Part shown: positions 37,221-46,476 of the stretch, piece by piece
How positions within the stretch are numbered: position 1 is the stretch's first letter
How the letters are laid out: each line of letters starts with the position of its first letter
From: CAVWCW01 sp963753615
Lineage (GTDB): Bacteria > Pseudomonadota > Gammaproteobacteria > Chromatiales > Chromatiaceae
Assembly (NCBI GenBank): GCA_963753615.1
Contig: CAVWCW010000007.1
Span: forward strand, 218,933-282,932
Direction: 5' to 3'
Length of the DNA: 64,000 nucleotides
The notes under the pieces: generated by a model
Database searches by the model: none
Told to the model about the DNA's origin: nothing
What the model saw: the letters and a program-made list of their open reading frames with translations, nothing else
Translations under genes and position numbers: made by a program

Positions 37221-38039
37221 ATGTCCGACCGAGGTGAGCGCTACTTCCTGCGCATCCCCCTGTTCCACCGCCTGCTGCACGGGGTGTTGATGCTGAGCTT
37301 CCTTGGGCTTGCCGCCACCGGCCTGCCGCTGCGCTTCCACGCAGCCCCCTGGGCGGTGGAGGCTGCGGCCCTGCTCGGCGGTTTCGGCGCCATCCTGGCC
37401 CTGCATAAGCTGCTGGCCCTGGTGATGAGCCTGGCCTTCCTGATCCATCTGGGCTACGTCTTCCACCTCGCCTTCGTGCGCCGCCGGCCCGGGGTGTTTT
37501 GGGGCCCCGAATCCATGGTGCCCCAGCCCCAGGACCTGCGCGATATGGCAGCCGAGTTCCGCTGGTTCCTCGGGCGCGGCCCCCAGCCCGACTTCGACCG
37601 CTTCACCTACTGGGAAAAGTTCGATTACTGGGCGGTTTTCTGGGGCATGGCCATTATCGGCATCTCCGGCTATATGCTCTGGTTTTCCGGCTTCTTCGCC
37701 CGCTTCCTGCCCGGCTGGGCCTTCAATATCGCCCTGTTGGTTCATTCCGAGGAGGCCCTGCTTGCGGTCTGGTTCATCTTCGCGATCCACTTCTTCAACA
37801 ACCACTTGCGACCGGGCAAGTTCCCGATGGACCCGGTGATCTTCACCGGCCGCGTCAGCGAGAACGAATTCCGCAGCGAGCGTCCCCTGGAATACCAGCG
37901 CCTGGAGGAGCAAGGTCGGCTGGAGGCGTTGAACGCGGACCCGCCCTACCGCTGGCTGCGCAACTTCGCCCACCTGCTTGGGTTCAGCGTGCTCGCGGTT
38001 GGGTTCCTGCTGTTCGGCTTGACCTTGATGGCGCTGTAA
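37221..38039 (+). CDS. Cytochrome b561/FdnI-like membrane subunit
   Basis: 272-residue integral membrane protein with four to five helices. Candidate heme ligands are His in FHRLLHGVLM, LHKLLALVMSLAFLIHLGY and HSEEALLAVWFIFAIHFFNNHL, a pattern seen in hydrogenase and formate dehydrogenase cytochrome b subunits. HFFNNHLRPGKFPMD is typical of this group next to multiheme cytochromes. It is cotranscribed with the 11-heme protein and probably exchanges electrons between it and the quinone pool (inference). Confidence 0.87.
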   Translation: MSDRGERYFLRIPLFHRLLHGVLMLSFLGLAATGLPLRFHAAPWAVEAAALLGGFGAILALHKLLALVMSLAFLIHLGYVFHLAFVRRRPGVFWGPESMVPQPQDLRDMAAEFRWFLGRGPQPDFDRFTYWEKFDYWAVFWGMAIIGISGYMLWFSGFFARFLPGWAFNIALLVHSEEALLAVWFIFAIHFFNNHLRPGKFPMDPVIFTGRVSENEFRSERPLEYQRLEEQGRLEALNADPPYRWLRNFAHLLGFSVLAVGFLLFGLTLMAL

Positions 38040-38305
38040 GTGGTCTCAGATACGGAAGGCGTACACAGGCAACCGGCCGGACTTTCGCCTGCACTGCCAT
38101 TTTGTCGGTTACACACGCAGATCGGCGCCTTGCCAAACCGGCCCTCGAAGACGGCCGCTTGAGCTCGAAGCGAAGGCGATCCACATCAATTCTCTGAAAA
38201 ATACGCGATGTCCGACTAGGATTAAGGGATTGGCGTAATAAAAATGAAATATTGCAGTCGGGGCGCACTGGCCCGACAGCGCGGTCCGCAAAGAGGGACA
38301 GACCG

Positions 38306-39199
38306 ATGTCGAGAAAGCACCCAATCATTGCCGTTACCGGGTCTTCCGGCGCTGGCACCACGACCGTGAAAACGGCGTTGGAGCATATATTTCAGCGTGT
38401 TGGCGCCAATGCCGCTTTTGTCGAGGGGGACAGCTTCCATCGCTACGACCGCAAGGGGATGAAAAAGGAACTGGAAAAGGCGAAAAAGGAGGGGCGCAAC
38501 CTCAGCCACTTCGGGCCCGAGGGCAACCTGTTCGACAAGCAACAGGAGCTGTTTCAAAGCTACAGCGAATCCGGAACCGGGATGCGCCGGCATTATGTCC
38601 ACAATGAACAAGAAGCCGTGGCCTTCGGCGCCAAACCCGGCACCTTCACCGACTGGGAACCGCTGCCCCCGGATACCGACCTGCTGTTCTACGAGGGACT
38701 GCACGGCGGCGTCAAGACCGCGGACATGAATATGGCCGAATGCGTCGATCTCCTGATCGGCGTTGCTCCAACCATTAACCTGGAGTGGATTCAGAAGATC
38801 AACCGCGACACCGCGGAGCGGGGCTACGCGCCGGAAGACGTAATGGACGTGATCTACCGGCGCATGTACGACTACATGCACTACATCCTGCCCCAGTTCG
38901 AAAACACCCACATCAACTTTCAGCGGGTGCCGATGGTCGATACCTCGAACCCGTTCATGGTGCGCAATATCCCGAGCCCCGATCAAAGCGTAGTGCTGGT
39001 GCATTTCATCAAGACCAAACCGAGTGTCGAGTACAAGCTAAACTTGCGCGGCCTGATCGAAGGCTCGTCCCTGAGCGGGTTCAACACCCTGGTGATTCCG
39101 GGCGGCAAGATGCCCTACGCAATGGAGCTGATTCTGACCAAATGCATCCTCGACTTGATGCGGCAGCGGGGACATTTGGATCAAAGCCCCAACTTGTAG
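38306..39199 (+). CDS. Phosphoribulokinase (copy 2)
   Basis: 297 residues, same family as copy 1 at 17,269. P-loop GSSGAGTTT, FVEGDSFHRYDRKGM, HFGPEGNLFDKQQEL, DLLFYEGLHGG, NLEWIQKINRDTAERGY, FQRVPMVDTSNPF and IPGGKMPYAMELIL. It differs from copy 1 by a shorter middle loop and a Met-rich DMNMAECVD stretch. The start is the ATG after AGAGGGACAGACCG. AT-rich DNA just upstream (38,220-38,255) may contain the promoter. It precedes a CNNM-type gene by 48 bases. Confidence 0.96.
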   Translation: MSRKHPIIAVTGSSGAGTTTVKTALEHIFQRVGANAAFVEGDSFHRYDRKGMKKELEKAKKEGRNLSHFGPEGNLFDKQQELFQSYSESGTGMRRHYVHNEQEAVAFGAKPGTFTDWEPLPPDTDLLFYEGLHGGVKTADMNMAECVDLLIGVAPTINLEWIQKINRDTAERGYAPEDVMDVIYRRMYDYMHYILPQFENTHINFQRVPMVDTSNPFMVRNIPSPDQSVVLVHFIKTKPSVEYKLNLRGLIEGSSLSGFNTLVIPGGKMPYAMELILTKCILDLMRQRGHLDQSPNL

Positions 39200-39247
39200 G
39201 AACGCCCGGGGTATCCAATAACAACAGAAACGAAACGGGAGGGAAGC

Positions 39248-40786
39248 GTGGACTGGGAACTCATCGGCAAGTTATTTCTCATCCTGCTGTTGGTGGTAGG
39301 CAACGCATTTTTCGTCGGCTCAGAAATCGCGCTGACCTCCGCCCGCCGCAGCCGCATCAACCAGCTTGCAAACACAGGCAACAAGTCCGCCAAGATCGTT
39401 CAAGTGCTGCACGACGAGCCGGAGCGGTTCTACTCGGTCACCCAAATCGGCATCACGCTGGTTTCTCTGGCCCTCGGCGCCATCGGCATGGTCACCCTGA
39501 CCGAAGTGCTGGACCCGCCGATCGTTTCCGGATTCGCGGTTTTCGGCGCGAGCGAAGAAGTAACCGGCTGGGCACATACGTTCTCCTATTTCGTTGCGTT
39601 TATCATCATCTCTTTCATGCACGTAGTGGGCGGAGAATTGGCTCCAAAAGTACTCGCCTTTCATAAAGCGGTGCCGTTAAGCCTTTCGGTGGCGCGCATC
39701 ATCAATTGGATGCACACGATGCTGCGGCCTCTCATCTGGATCATGAACAAGTCATCCAACGGCCTGCTCTGGCTATTCGGGCAACGGGATCTCGCCGCCC
39801 ATGCCGAAGGTCATTTTTCAATGAGCGGCGAGGAGATCCGCACCATCCTGAGCGCCAGCGAACAGGAGGGGGCGCTGGATCCGCAATTGACCAAGATGTT
39901 GCGCGGCGTATTCGATCTCGACGAACACACCGCCCGCGATGCCATGATCCCACGCACCGAAGTCGATGCCGTGGAGCACACCGCCACGGTGGCGGATTTG
40001 CTGTCCCTGTTCAAAGAAGAGCTGCGTGAACGTTACCCGGTATACGAAACGTCGATGGACAACATCATCGGCGTGGTGTCCATGAAACAACTGCTCAACC
40101 GGATTGCATCGACAGAACACGAGCACACCGCCAGCATCACGGAGATTCCGGTGCGCGAATTTATGATGGAGGCCTATTACGTGCCCGACACCATGTCCTT
40201 GAGCTCGCTACTGAACGACTTCACCAACAACCGCCGCCAGATCGCCATCGTGCTCGACGAATACGGAGGCACCGAGGGCTTGATCACCCTGGAGGACATT
40301 CTTGAGGAGATCGTCGGCGACTACGAAGACGAATTCACCCCGAGGCACCGCCACATCAAGAAGGAGAACGACAACAGCTACGTGATCAACGGCGGGGTCC
40401 GGGTCACCGAGCTTGAGCCGAAGCTGAATTACCCTTTCCCGACGGGAGAGTACGTGACCATTGGTGGACTGATCAATCACCGGCTGGGCAGGATTGCGGC
40501 GGTCGGCGATATTGTGACGCTGGAGGGCGCGCACCTCAAGGTGCTGGAAATGGAGCAGCACCGGATTACCAAAGTGGTGTTCGAGAACAATGTCCCGCCC
40601 GACACCGCGACTGGGGCCATGCAGGCGGCAGCGGCGGTCGGACAAAAGGATTTCGTCCAGTCAGCCACCAAGCAGATTCTCGGCGCCGAACCCGAGGGTC
40701 CCAATGAAACGGAAACCGCGGCTTCGGAGAAGCGGGCGAAAAACGAAAAGAATGCGCCTGGTGGTAACGTGGACACGCTGGCATGA
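39248..40786 (+). CDS. CNNM/CorC-HlyC family membrane protein with CBS pair
   Basis: 512 residues from a GTG start. DUF21 membrane domain (about 1-190; LFLILLLVVGNAFFVGSEIALTSARR, HVVGGELAPKVLAFHKA), CBS pair (about 215-335; ARDAMIPRTEVDAV, DEYGGTEGLITLEDILEEIVGDYEDE) and a CorC_HlyC domain (about 350-430; YVINGGVRVTELEPKLN), then an unusual Ala/Glu/Lys-rich 70-residue tail. The family is linked to Mg2+ or other divalent-cation transport and to so-called hemolysin C proteins; the transported ion cannot be told from sequence. Confidence 0.92.
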   Translation: MDWELIGKLFLILLLVVGNAFFVGSEIALTSARRSRINQLANTGNKSAKIVQVLHDEPERFYSVTQIGITLVSLALGAIGMVTLTEVLDPPIVSGFAVFGASEEVTGWAHTFSYFVAFIIISFMHVVGGELAPKVLAFHKAVPLSLSVARIINWMHTMLRPLIWIMNKSSNGLLWLFGQRDLAAHAEGHFSMSGEEIRTILSASEQEGALDPQLTKMLRGVFDLDEHTARDAMIPRTEVDAVEHTATVADLLSLFKEELRERYPVYETSMDNIIGVVSMKQLLNRIASTEHEHTASITEIPVREFMMEAYYVPDTMSLSSLLNDFTNNRRQIAIVLDEYGGTEGLITLEDILEEIVGDYEDEFTPRHRHIKKENDNSYVINGGVRVTELEPKLNYPFPTGEYVTIGGLINHRLGRIAAVGDIVTLEGAHLKVLEMEQHRITKVVFENNVPPDTATGAMQAAAAVGQKDFVQSATKQILGAEPEGPNETETAASEKRAKNEKNAPGGNVDTLA

Positions 40787-40879
40787 ATCCAGCCGGATAG
40801 CGAATCGGTAGATCAGGGTCTAGAAGATCCGACTTGGGTGCGCCAACCAACCGACGCACCTGTACCAAATCGAATCGCG

Positions 40880-41974
40880 TCATGAGTCCCTGGGCACCGG
40901 TTCAGACACCGATTCGACGATCAAACCGAGCCGCTTGGCCCTGCGCTCCCAATGCCTGCGAGCCAGCAGCCGCATATCCGGGGTGTGATCAGACTCGTCG
41001 ACGATCTCGACCCCGATCAGGGTCTCGATCACATCCTCCAAGGTAACGATACCGGCCATGCCGCCAAAAGCACCCACCACCAGCGCGATATGTTCGTGGG
41101 TGACAATAAACTGGTTGAACAGTTCGGGAATCGGATGATCCTCTGGAACGGCGAGGATGTCGCGCCTGAGTGTGCGCAGCACCGCATCCTGCCGGCCGTC
41201 AACCATCCGTGCCAGCAGTTCGTCCTTAAGCAGATAACCTATAATGCGGTCTCGCGAGTCGCCTTCGTACAGAGGGATGCGCGAAAAACGCAGGTCGTCG
41301 TGCTGCCCCATGAACTCTTGGATCGTCTTGCACGCATTGGCCGCCAATACCACTGTACGCGGCGTCATCACGTCGCTTACGCGCACCGAATTGAAACGTA
41401 GCAGATTGCTCAGGATCTCGGACTCCCGCTGCTCGAAGACACCGTCCCTTGCGCCGATATCCGCCATCGCCAGGAAATCGCTACGCGTGAAGGCGCTCTC
41501 CACTCCATCCTTCTTCAAGGACCGGGTTATTAGCTGACTGCCCCATACCAGCGGCGCCAGCAGTCGGATGACCAGGGTCAACGAGCGAGCGGTGAACGGG
41601 GCCAAGTCTCGCCAGTAGTTGGCGCCCAGCGTCTTCGGGATCAGTTCGGACAGGATCAGAATTGCCAGTGTCATCAATACCGGGACTGCAAGGCCGGTAA
41701 TCAGGGGGTTGGCCTGTGCCCAAATCTTGCTCGCTTGATCGCCGACTCCAATCGCACCGACCGTGTGGGCGATGGTGTTCAGCGTCAGAATGGCCGCCAG
41801 GGGACGATCGATATTCTCTTTGAACTGTTGCAACCTTATCCCCAGGGCCCCGCCCTCCCTCATCTTTATCTGCGCATAGGAAGGCGTGATGCTCAGCAAC
41901 ACCGCCTCCCACAACGAGCATAGAAAAGAGATTACGATTGCGACCAGGAAGAACACGACCAGCAGAGTGTACAT
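40880..41974 (-). CDS. CNNM-family (DUF21-CBS) membrane protein without CorC_HlyC domain
   Basis: 364 residues: DUF21 membrane domain (VISFLCSLWEAVLLSITPSY, ILILSELIPKTLGANYWRDL) and a CBS pair (VSDVMTPRTVVLAANAC, VVGAFGGMAGIVTLEDVIETLIG). It ends soon after the CBS pair and so lacks the C-terminal FAD-like domain present in its convergent neighbour at 39,248. The pair of tail-to-tail paralogs suggests related ion-transport roles. Start MYTLLVVFF gives a first membrane helix directly at the N-terminus, normal for this family. Confidence 0.9.
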   Translation of the reverse strand: MYTLLVVFFLVAIVISFLCSLWEAVLLSITPSYAQIKMREGGALGIRLQQFKENIDRPLAAILTLNTIAHTVGAIGVGDQASKIWAQANPLITGLAVPVLMTLAILILSELIPKTLGANYWRDLAPFTARSLTLVIRLLAPLVWGSQLITRSLKKDGVESAFTRSDFLAMADIGARDGVFEQRESEILSNLLRFNSVRVSDVMTPRTVVLAANACKTIQEFMGQHDDLRFSRIPLYEGDSRDRIIGYLLKDELLARMVDGRQDAVLRTLRRDILAVPEDHPIPELFNQFIVTHEHIALVVGAFGGMAGIVTLEDVIETLIGVEIVDESDHTPDMRLLARRHWERRAKRLGLIVESVSEPVPRDS

Positions 41975-42488
41975 TTTTACGCCAATTCTCTAGGCGCGGT
42001 ACCCATTCGGCAATCCAAAGGAGGCTTCACGCGCCGGATCGAGCCGCCTATGCCTGAATTCTTCTCGATTCCTCTCGAAAAAGCCAGTCCACACCGGCAG
42101 AGCACCCAGTTCGCCTCTTCCGACGACTGGCGGGCGGCGGGCTTTCACGCCACAGGCGTCTGCAGATTCTTTCGGGCTGCGATCGCGGGTATTGGCTTCA
42201 AGGGTGGGCGTGGCTGCGCCCGGGAAAGCCAAGTCTAGAGCTGCGGCAACCAAATGGCCGGCGCGCCGATGCTCCAGGTCGCCGCCGTCCGGCTCGCCGT
42301 TTCGTAGGTGTGAGGAGTGCCGGCCCAAGACGATCAATCCGGTGGCAACTGGCGGCCACTCTAATGCAAACCGCGCCAATACTCGGACCCAATGCCGGGA
42401 ACGAACCTGTTCAAGAACGCGCCCAGAGGATGACCGGCAACGCACACCATTGCCGCCAGCAACGTCGGGGTGCGGTCGCTATCATCCG
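41975..42488. other. Gap without a supported gene
   Basis: Open frames exist on both strands but none has a ribosome binding site, recognisable motif or codon pattern like the neighbours. I see nothing specific here. Confidence 0.4.
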
Positions 42489-42818
42489 TCAATCCAGTTT
42501 GATCAACCCCTTGCTTCTAAAAACGCCTTCGACCTGATCAGCGTCTTCGACCGTAAATCCGATTTCCATCCAGCGCCCCTTTAACTTGGCGAAAAATATC
42601 TTCTCTCGCTTCGCACGCTGAGCGTCTTTCGGAAACCAGATCCGGAAATTGCCGGTTCCGTGGATTCTCCAACGGCCGTTCCTCAGGGTCGGGGGCTTCA
42701 CGTCTACCCACTCGATATCGTTCAATCGCACGGCTTTTGGTCTGCCGGTGGGAAAGTAGTAATGTTTAAATACGACTTCTTCGTCGGTGATTGAGATTAA
42801 CGAGTCTTGATAAATCAT
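42489..42818 (-). CDS. Small conserved-hypothetical protein
   Basis: 109 residues from MIYQDSLISITDEEVVFKHYY with GGAGGAA seven bases upstream, which decides this start over a longer frame. The order of short beta strands (ISITDEEVVFKHYYF, AVRLNDIEWVDV, RIHGTGNFRIWFP, RWMEIGFTVEDADQV) and the final helix resemble a bacterial PH-like domain. No membrane segment or catalytic motif. Function unknown. Confidence 0.65.
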   Translation of the reverse strand: MIYQDSLISITDEEVVFKHYYFPTGRPKAVRLNDIEWVDVKPPTLRNGRWRIHGTGNFRIWFPKDAQRAKREKIFFAKLKGRWMEIGFTVEDADQVEGVFRSKGLIKLD

Positions 42819-42865
42819 CTGAGTTCCTCCCCTACCCACTGGGCACCGGGCTATAGTTCGCGGGT

Positions 42866-43329
42866 TCAGGCATCGCGTCCTGCTAGGGTTTCGAGCTTCT
42901 CGCGCGTTCTAAAGAGACCGTCTACGGCAAGGTTGTTTTCCGGTGCCGCCGCTTCATGCCATTCGAGAAAATCCAGTACTTCGATCAGGGCGCGGGCCTA
43001 GGCAGGAGCAAGCGCGGTCAACCGCGCCGGCTGCTCTGCATGAAAAGAAACTGATCGACGTATTCGTCGGCGCGATTCAGCACCAGTTTTACCAGACCGG
43101 GCAAGCGGTACCCGGAGGCAGCTTCCGATGCAAAGCACATCGGGTCGCAACCGGGATTCTTCAGCCGGGCCAACGGCAGGTGATGGCGGTCGAGCGCCTG
43201 CAGCTCGGCCTCGTGTTCCCTGCACTCCTCACAACAACAGGTTCCGCGTATGAACGTGCTCGGCCGCTGAATTTTTCCGAAGGCCTTCTGTACGCCAGCG
43301 ATCACATGCGCCCGCATACCGCCTTTCAT
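42866..43329 (-). pseudogene. DUF6714-like protein gene, frameshifted
   Basis: The frame ending at 43,018 encodes VQKAFGKIQRPSTFIRGTCCCEECREHE and LKNPGCDPMCFASEAASGYRLPGLVKL, ending in DEYVDQFLFMQ; this order of a CxxC-like cluster and a DP-x-CF motif resembles DUF6714. A likely C-terminal continuation (LIEVLDFLEWHEAAAPENN to LAGRDA) follows in another frame and ends at 42,866. The two are separated by a shift and a stop around 43,000-43,020. Either a sequence error or a decayed gene; function unknown in any case. Confidence 0.55.
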
Positions 43330-43509
43330 CGCGAAGATCCGTGTTCACCGGCGGTCCTTGGCTGGTGTTGGGCTTTGTCCAATGCACCGCAAGACATCGC
43401 TGAAATACCCAAGTGCACAGCCCAACTCGGTACCATTACCTGTCGCGTACAGCGCTTGGCCGACATCCATTGCCCAAACAGAGACCGAGCCGAATCGGCG
43501 CTGCGCCGT

Positions 43510-43890
43510 TCAACCTAGAACATGTCCCACGGCGATCATTGGAGACATCGCACCAAGCGCATGCCAGAGAACCAGCAATACGATCCAGGCCAGGTGGGTC
43601 ATGATCGGTAAGGCGAAGGCTTCATCGCCGTCCATGCGGCTCGCCCGTCCGACACCCCAGACAGCAGAAACCGCTAGCGACCCTACTGCGAGCAATTGCC
43701 AATGGATGGCGCCAAACCAGATTGAGATTCACAGCGGCAAGATACTCAGTTGGAGAAACAAAGAGATTTCGCCTTCCGCCAAGGGCCCGAAAAGCAGCGA
43801 AAAGATGCCCGATGCGCACCAAATAGCAGCACAATACGCAATCGTGATAGCGATCAGCAGGAGATAAGCAACCCGGACTGCCATACTCAT
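43510..43890 (-). pseudogene. Small four-helix membrane protein interrupted by an in-frame TGA
   Basis: The frame starts MSMAVRVAYLLLIAITIAYC (preceded by GGAGAGACC) and would encode about 126 residues with hydrophobic segments, including VAYLLLIAITIAYCAAIW, LLAVGSLAVSAVWG and LAWIVLLVLWHALGAM. A TGA at 43,729-43,731 stops it after residue 53, yet the same frame continues with hydrophobic, helix-like sequence to VGHVLG. This looks like a nonsense mutation or a base error. No family recognised. Confidence 0.5.
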
Positions 43891-43930
43891 ATTGGTCTCT
43901 CCGCCGGCGGCAGGCGACGCTGCCCAACAT

Positions 43931-44506
43931 TTACCGCGCCACCCCTGCGCCGTCTTTCGCCTGAATGGCGTCACCACCTCGACAGCCGCCACCACAGCGA
44001 CAGCGAATCGTCGGTGCGGCTTCGTTCTCTTGTTGCGGGAGCATCGCGCTAAGATTGCCGACCATGGTGTCAAAGCTGCGGTCCGAGAACGTACAGGCGG
44101 CGTGCAAATGATAGATCGTTTGACCCCGAAAGATGAGATAGTCCCATGCATAGGACAGTCCCATGTCGGGGTGAGCCTTCTGCCGCAACGCCCGCCAGCC
44201 GCTTTCAGCAATACCGGCCGCGCCGAATTCGCTGACGCTCAGATCGGCCCGGAGATACAGGGCACCCGAAGCGTCCCTCCCCACCGGCTCGACCGAGACG
44301 AAATCATAGCGGGTCTCATAGCCGCCCTCGCGCTCCGCCGCGGACATCGAATTGGCTGTCGCCTTGAATTCCCAAGGCAACCCTCGCATAACTTCTGAAT
44401 ACCCGCCCGAGCCAACGTCCACTGACGGCGCGGCACGCACCTCAAAACCCAGCAACGCAAACAAACCGAGAGCGGAGCACACACAAACGAGGGTTATGAC
44501 GTTCAT
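43931..44506 (-). CDS. Hypothetical exported protein
   Basis: 191 residues with a signal peptide (MNVITLVCVCSALGLFALLG, cleavage likely after EVRAA). The body contains two Cys clusters: a lone Cys in HLHAACTFSD and a Cys/Gly-rich CRCGGGCRGGD near the C-terminus. GLPWEFKATANSMSAAEREGGYETRYDF and YDFVSVEPVG suggest a compact beta-rich domain. Not recognised. It is just upstream of the broken membrane protein gene on the same strand. Confidence 0.6.
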   Translation of the reverse strand: MNVITLVCVCSALGLFALLGFEVRAAPSVDVGSGGYSEVMRGLPWEFKATANSMSAAEREGGYETRYDFVSVEPVGRDASGALYLRADLSVSEFGAAGIAESGWRALRQKAHPDMGLSYAWDYLIFRGQTIYHLHAACTFSDRSFDTMVGNLSAMLPQQENEAAPTIRCRCGGGCRGGDAIQAKDGAGVAR

Positions 44507-45113
44507 ACGGTCAGAAGCTAGGGAGCCGAGTCTATTTGTTATCGTCTGGGGCGAGGCTGCAACGGAAGTCTGCAGGGAAAGTTGACAGGGTAGTACTCCC
44601 GGTCAGCGTTCACAAGGTCGCGATTCATTTCTTCTTCCTGGCCCAACCGCTGGGTCTCCAACCAGCCAATCCCCGCTGCATCCTCCCGCCGTCCTGAACG
44701 ATTATGGCGTCGTATACGCACCCTGACACTCGATGGGCGTTAGACGCAAAGCGGCCAGGTCTATCTACAAACCAGACCGGCGCAGTGATCCGCGGAATTG
44801 CGGGACCAACGAATTCTCATGCCCTTGCGGCGAGATGCGGGATTGCCAACCCAGCCTTTCGCTGCGCCGGACCAGGCTCGAATTCGTGCGAACGGGGCTG
44901 AGACCAGGATTTGATGCCCACTGTCGACGATCTCGCGGATTGACTCTGCGCAAATCCGGTAGAACGCGGAGGTCAACAACCAACCCGGATTGCTTGGCGT
45001 AGAAGCACTATGCTATGTTTCCAGGATGTTACGGTCAGCGCCTGTGTATGGACGGCGGTTATAAGGATATCGGTACCGGATTTTTCTCTAGACATGGCAG
45101 GAGATAGAGAAAT
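44507..45113. other. Gap without a supported gene
   Basis: About 600 bases of mixed composition. Short frames on both strands overlap each other and lack ribosome binding sites. I see no RNA gene or clear repeat. The PilZ gene promoter is presumably in the last 100 bases. Confidence 0.4.
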
Positions 45114-46329
45114 TTGAGTACTCAAACAGTACACGATCGCCGGCAGTGGGCGCGTGACAGAATTGCGCTCAGCCTAAACGTTCTGCTGCTGAGAACCGGC
45201 ATGCGGGCACTCGGCTGCCGATTGCTCGATATCAGCGAGGGAGGTGCGGCGATCGCACTACCACCCGCTTCATCCGAACTTATCGAAAATGGATATACGT
45301 CGAATATCAAGCTTGGCGACGAATTCGATATTCTTTGCTCTATAGAAACCGACGCCAAGAGGAAAAACTTCCAATTCTCCGCGCGTGTAGCACATATTCA
45401 AGACGACGTTATCGGCGTGGCTTTTACCGAAGGGCATTCGCCAGTCGATGCTTTCTTGGAGTCCTATTTCAAGAGTCGGACTTCCCAAAAGCAAGATGGA
45501 CCCTATTCTCATTCGCTATCTGAAGAGCCTGTTCGCAATGCCGAATATCCGGATGACGAGTCCGTGTTGCCCACACCCGCATCTAGAACCAAGGCCTCGC
45601 TTGGCCTGGACCTTACAAGAACGCAAACTCCCACGGCAAGCAGATCTCCGCTTTTCCACCGGCTCAGCCTGCCGGTCATCGCTATTCTGCTAGCAGGCTT
45701 CGGTATCTACCTATACCAACAGCAGCAGCAACTTTCGGACTTGAAGGCGGCTGTTTCAGCAGTGGCGGGAGAAGTCGCCGATTACAACGAACGTCTCGGA
45801 CAAATCGACAGTGACGAGACTTCGATAGAACAGATCAATGATCGGTTAGGGCTGATGTCGGCATCCGTGACCATGTTGCGAGAACAAATCGAAAAGCTAT
45901 CGGTAGCGACAGGGTTGACACCGGCCGCAAGAGGCGTCGAATCCCCTGGGTCGGCGCCGGGGACCTCTGCGACGATCCGAGCGGAGGCAGCGGTTGCCCA
46001 GGTTGCCGACAACCAGCCGGCCCAAACCCATACCCCCCCGAGTCAGACCGCAGAACCGCCGGATCAAGCGGGCATTGCGATCACCGATGCGAGCGGCGCC
46101 CCGCAACGAGGGTATGGAAGAGTCGAGTTCATCGCCAAGACTCTTCACAATCACTGCGGACCCGGTAAACGTGCGGGAAGAACCCGGGACCGAATTCCCG
46201 ATCGCTTTCACGTTGAACCGCGGTGACAGAGTGATGGTTGTGAGCATTCGAGACATCTGGCTGAAGGTTGAAACCCCGGACCGAAGGGTGGGCTGGGTTT
46301 CGTCGACCTACGCACGACCGGTGGAATAG
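45114..46329 (+). CDS. PilZ domain - membrane helix - coiled coil - SH3b protein (one frameshift as sequenced)
   Basis: About 404 codons from a TTG start (MSTQTVHDRRQWARDRI). The PilZ domain spans about 8-125: the RxxxR part is RRQWARDR and the D/NxSxxG part is LLDISEGGAAI, so c-di-GMP binding is plausible. After a linker there is one membrane helix (about 186-200, VIAILLAGFGIYLYQ), a Gln-rich stretch and a coiled coil (about 205-265). After an acidic/Pro-rich spacer the frame breaks near 46,135. The next frame encodes an SH3b domain: TITADPVNVREEPGTEFP, DRVMVVSIRDIWLKVETP, RVGWVSSTYARPVE. The SH3 would be periplasmic and the PilZ cytoplasmic. Confidence 0.75.
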
Positions 46330-46476
46330 CAACCGAATCGGTGATCGACGGGGATCGATCAAAACGGATCACGTGCAAAGGCCGATGCCCTCTATGCTGA
46401 TCCGACATACCGACTATTCTCAATCGAACAGCCCGCTGCCGCGGGGCTGGAAGCCGCCGCCAACAGGAGAGCGATC

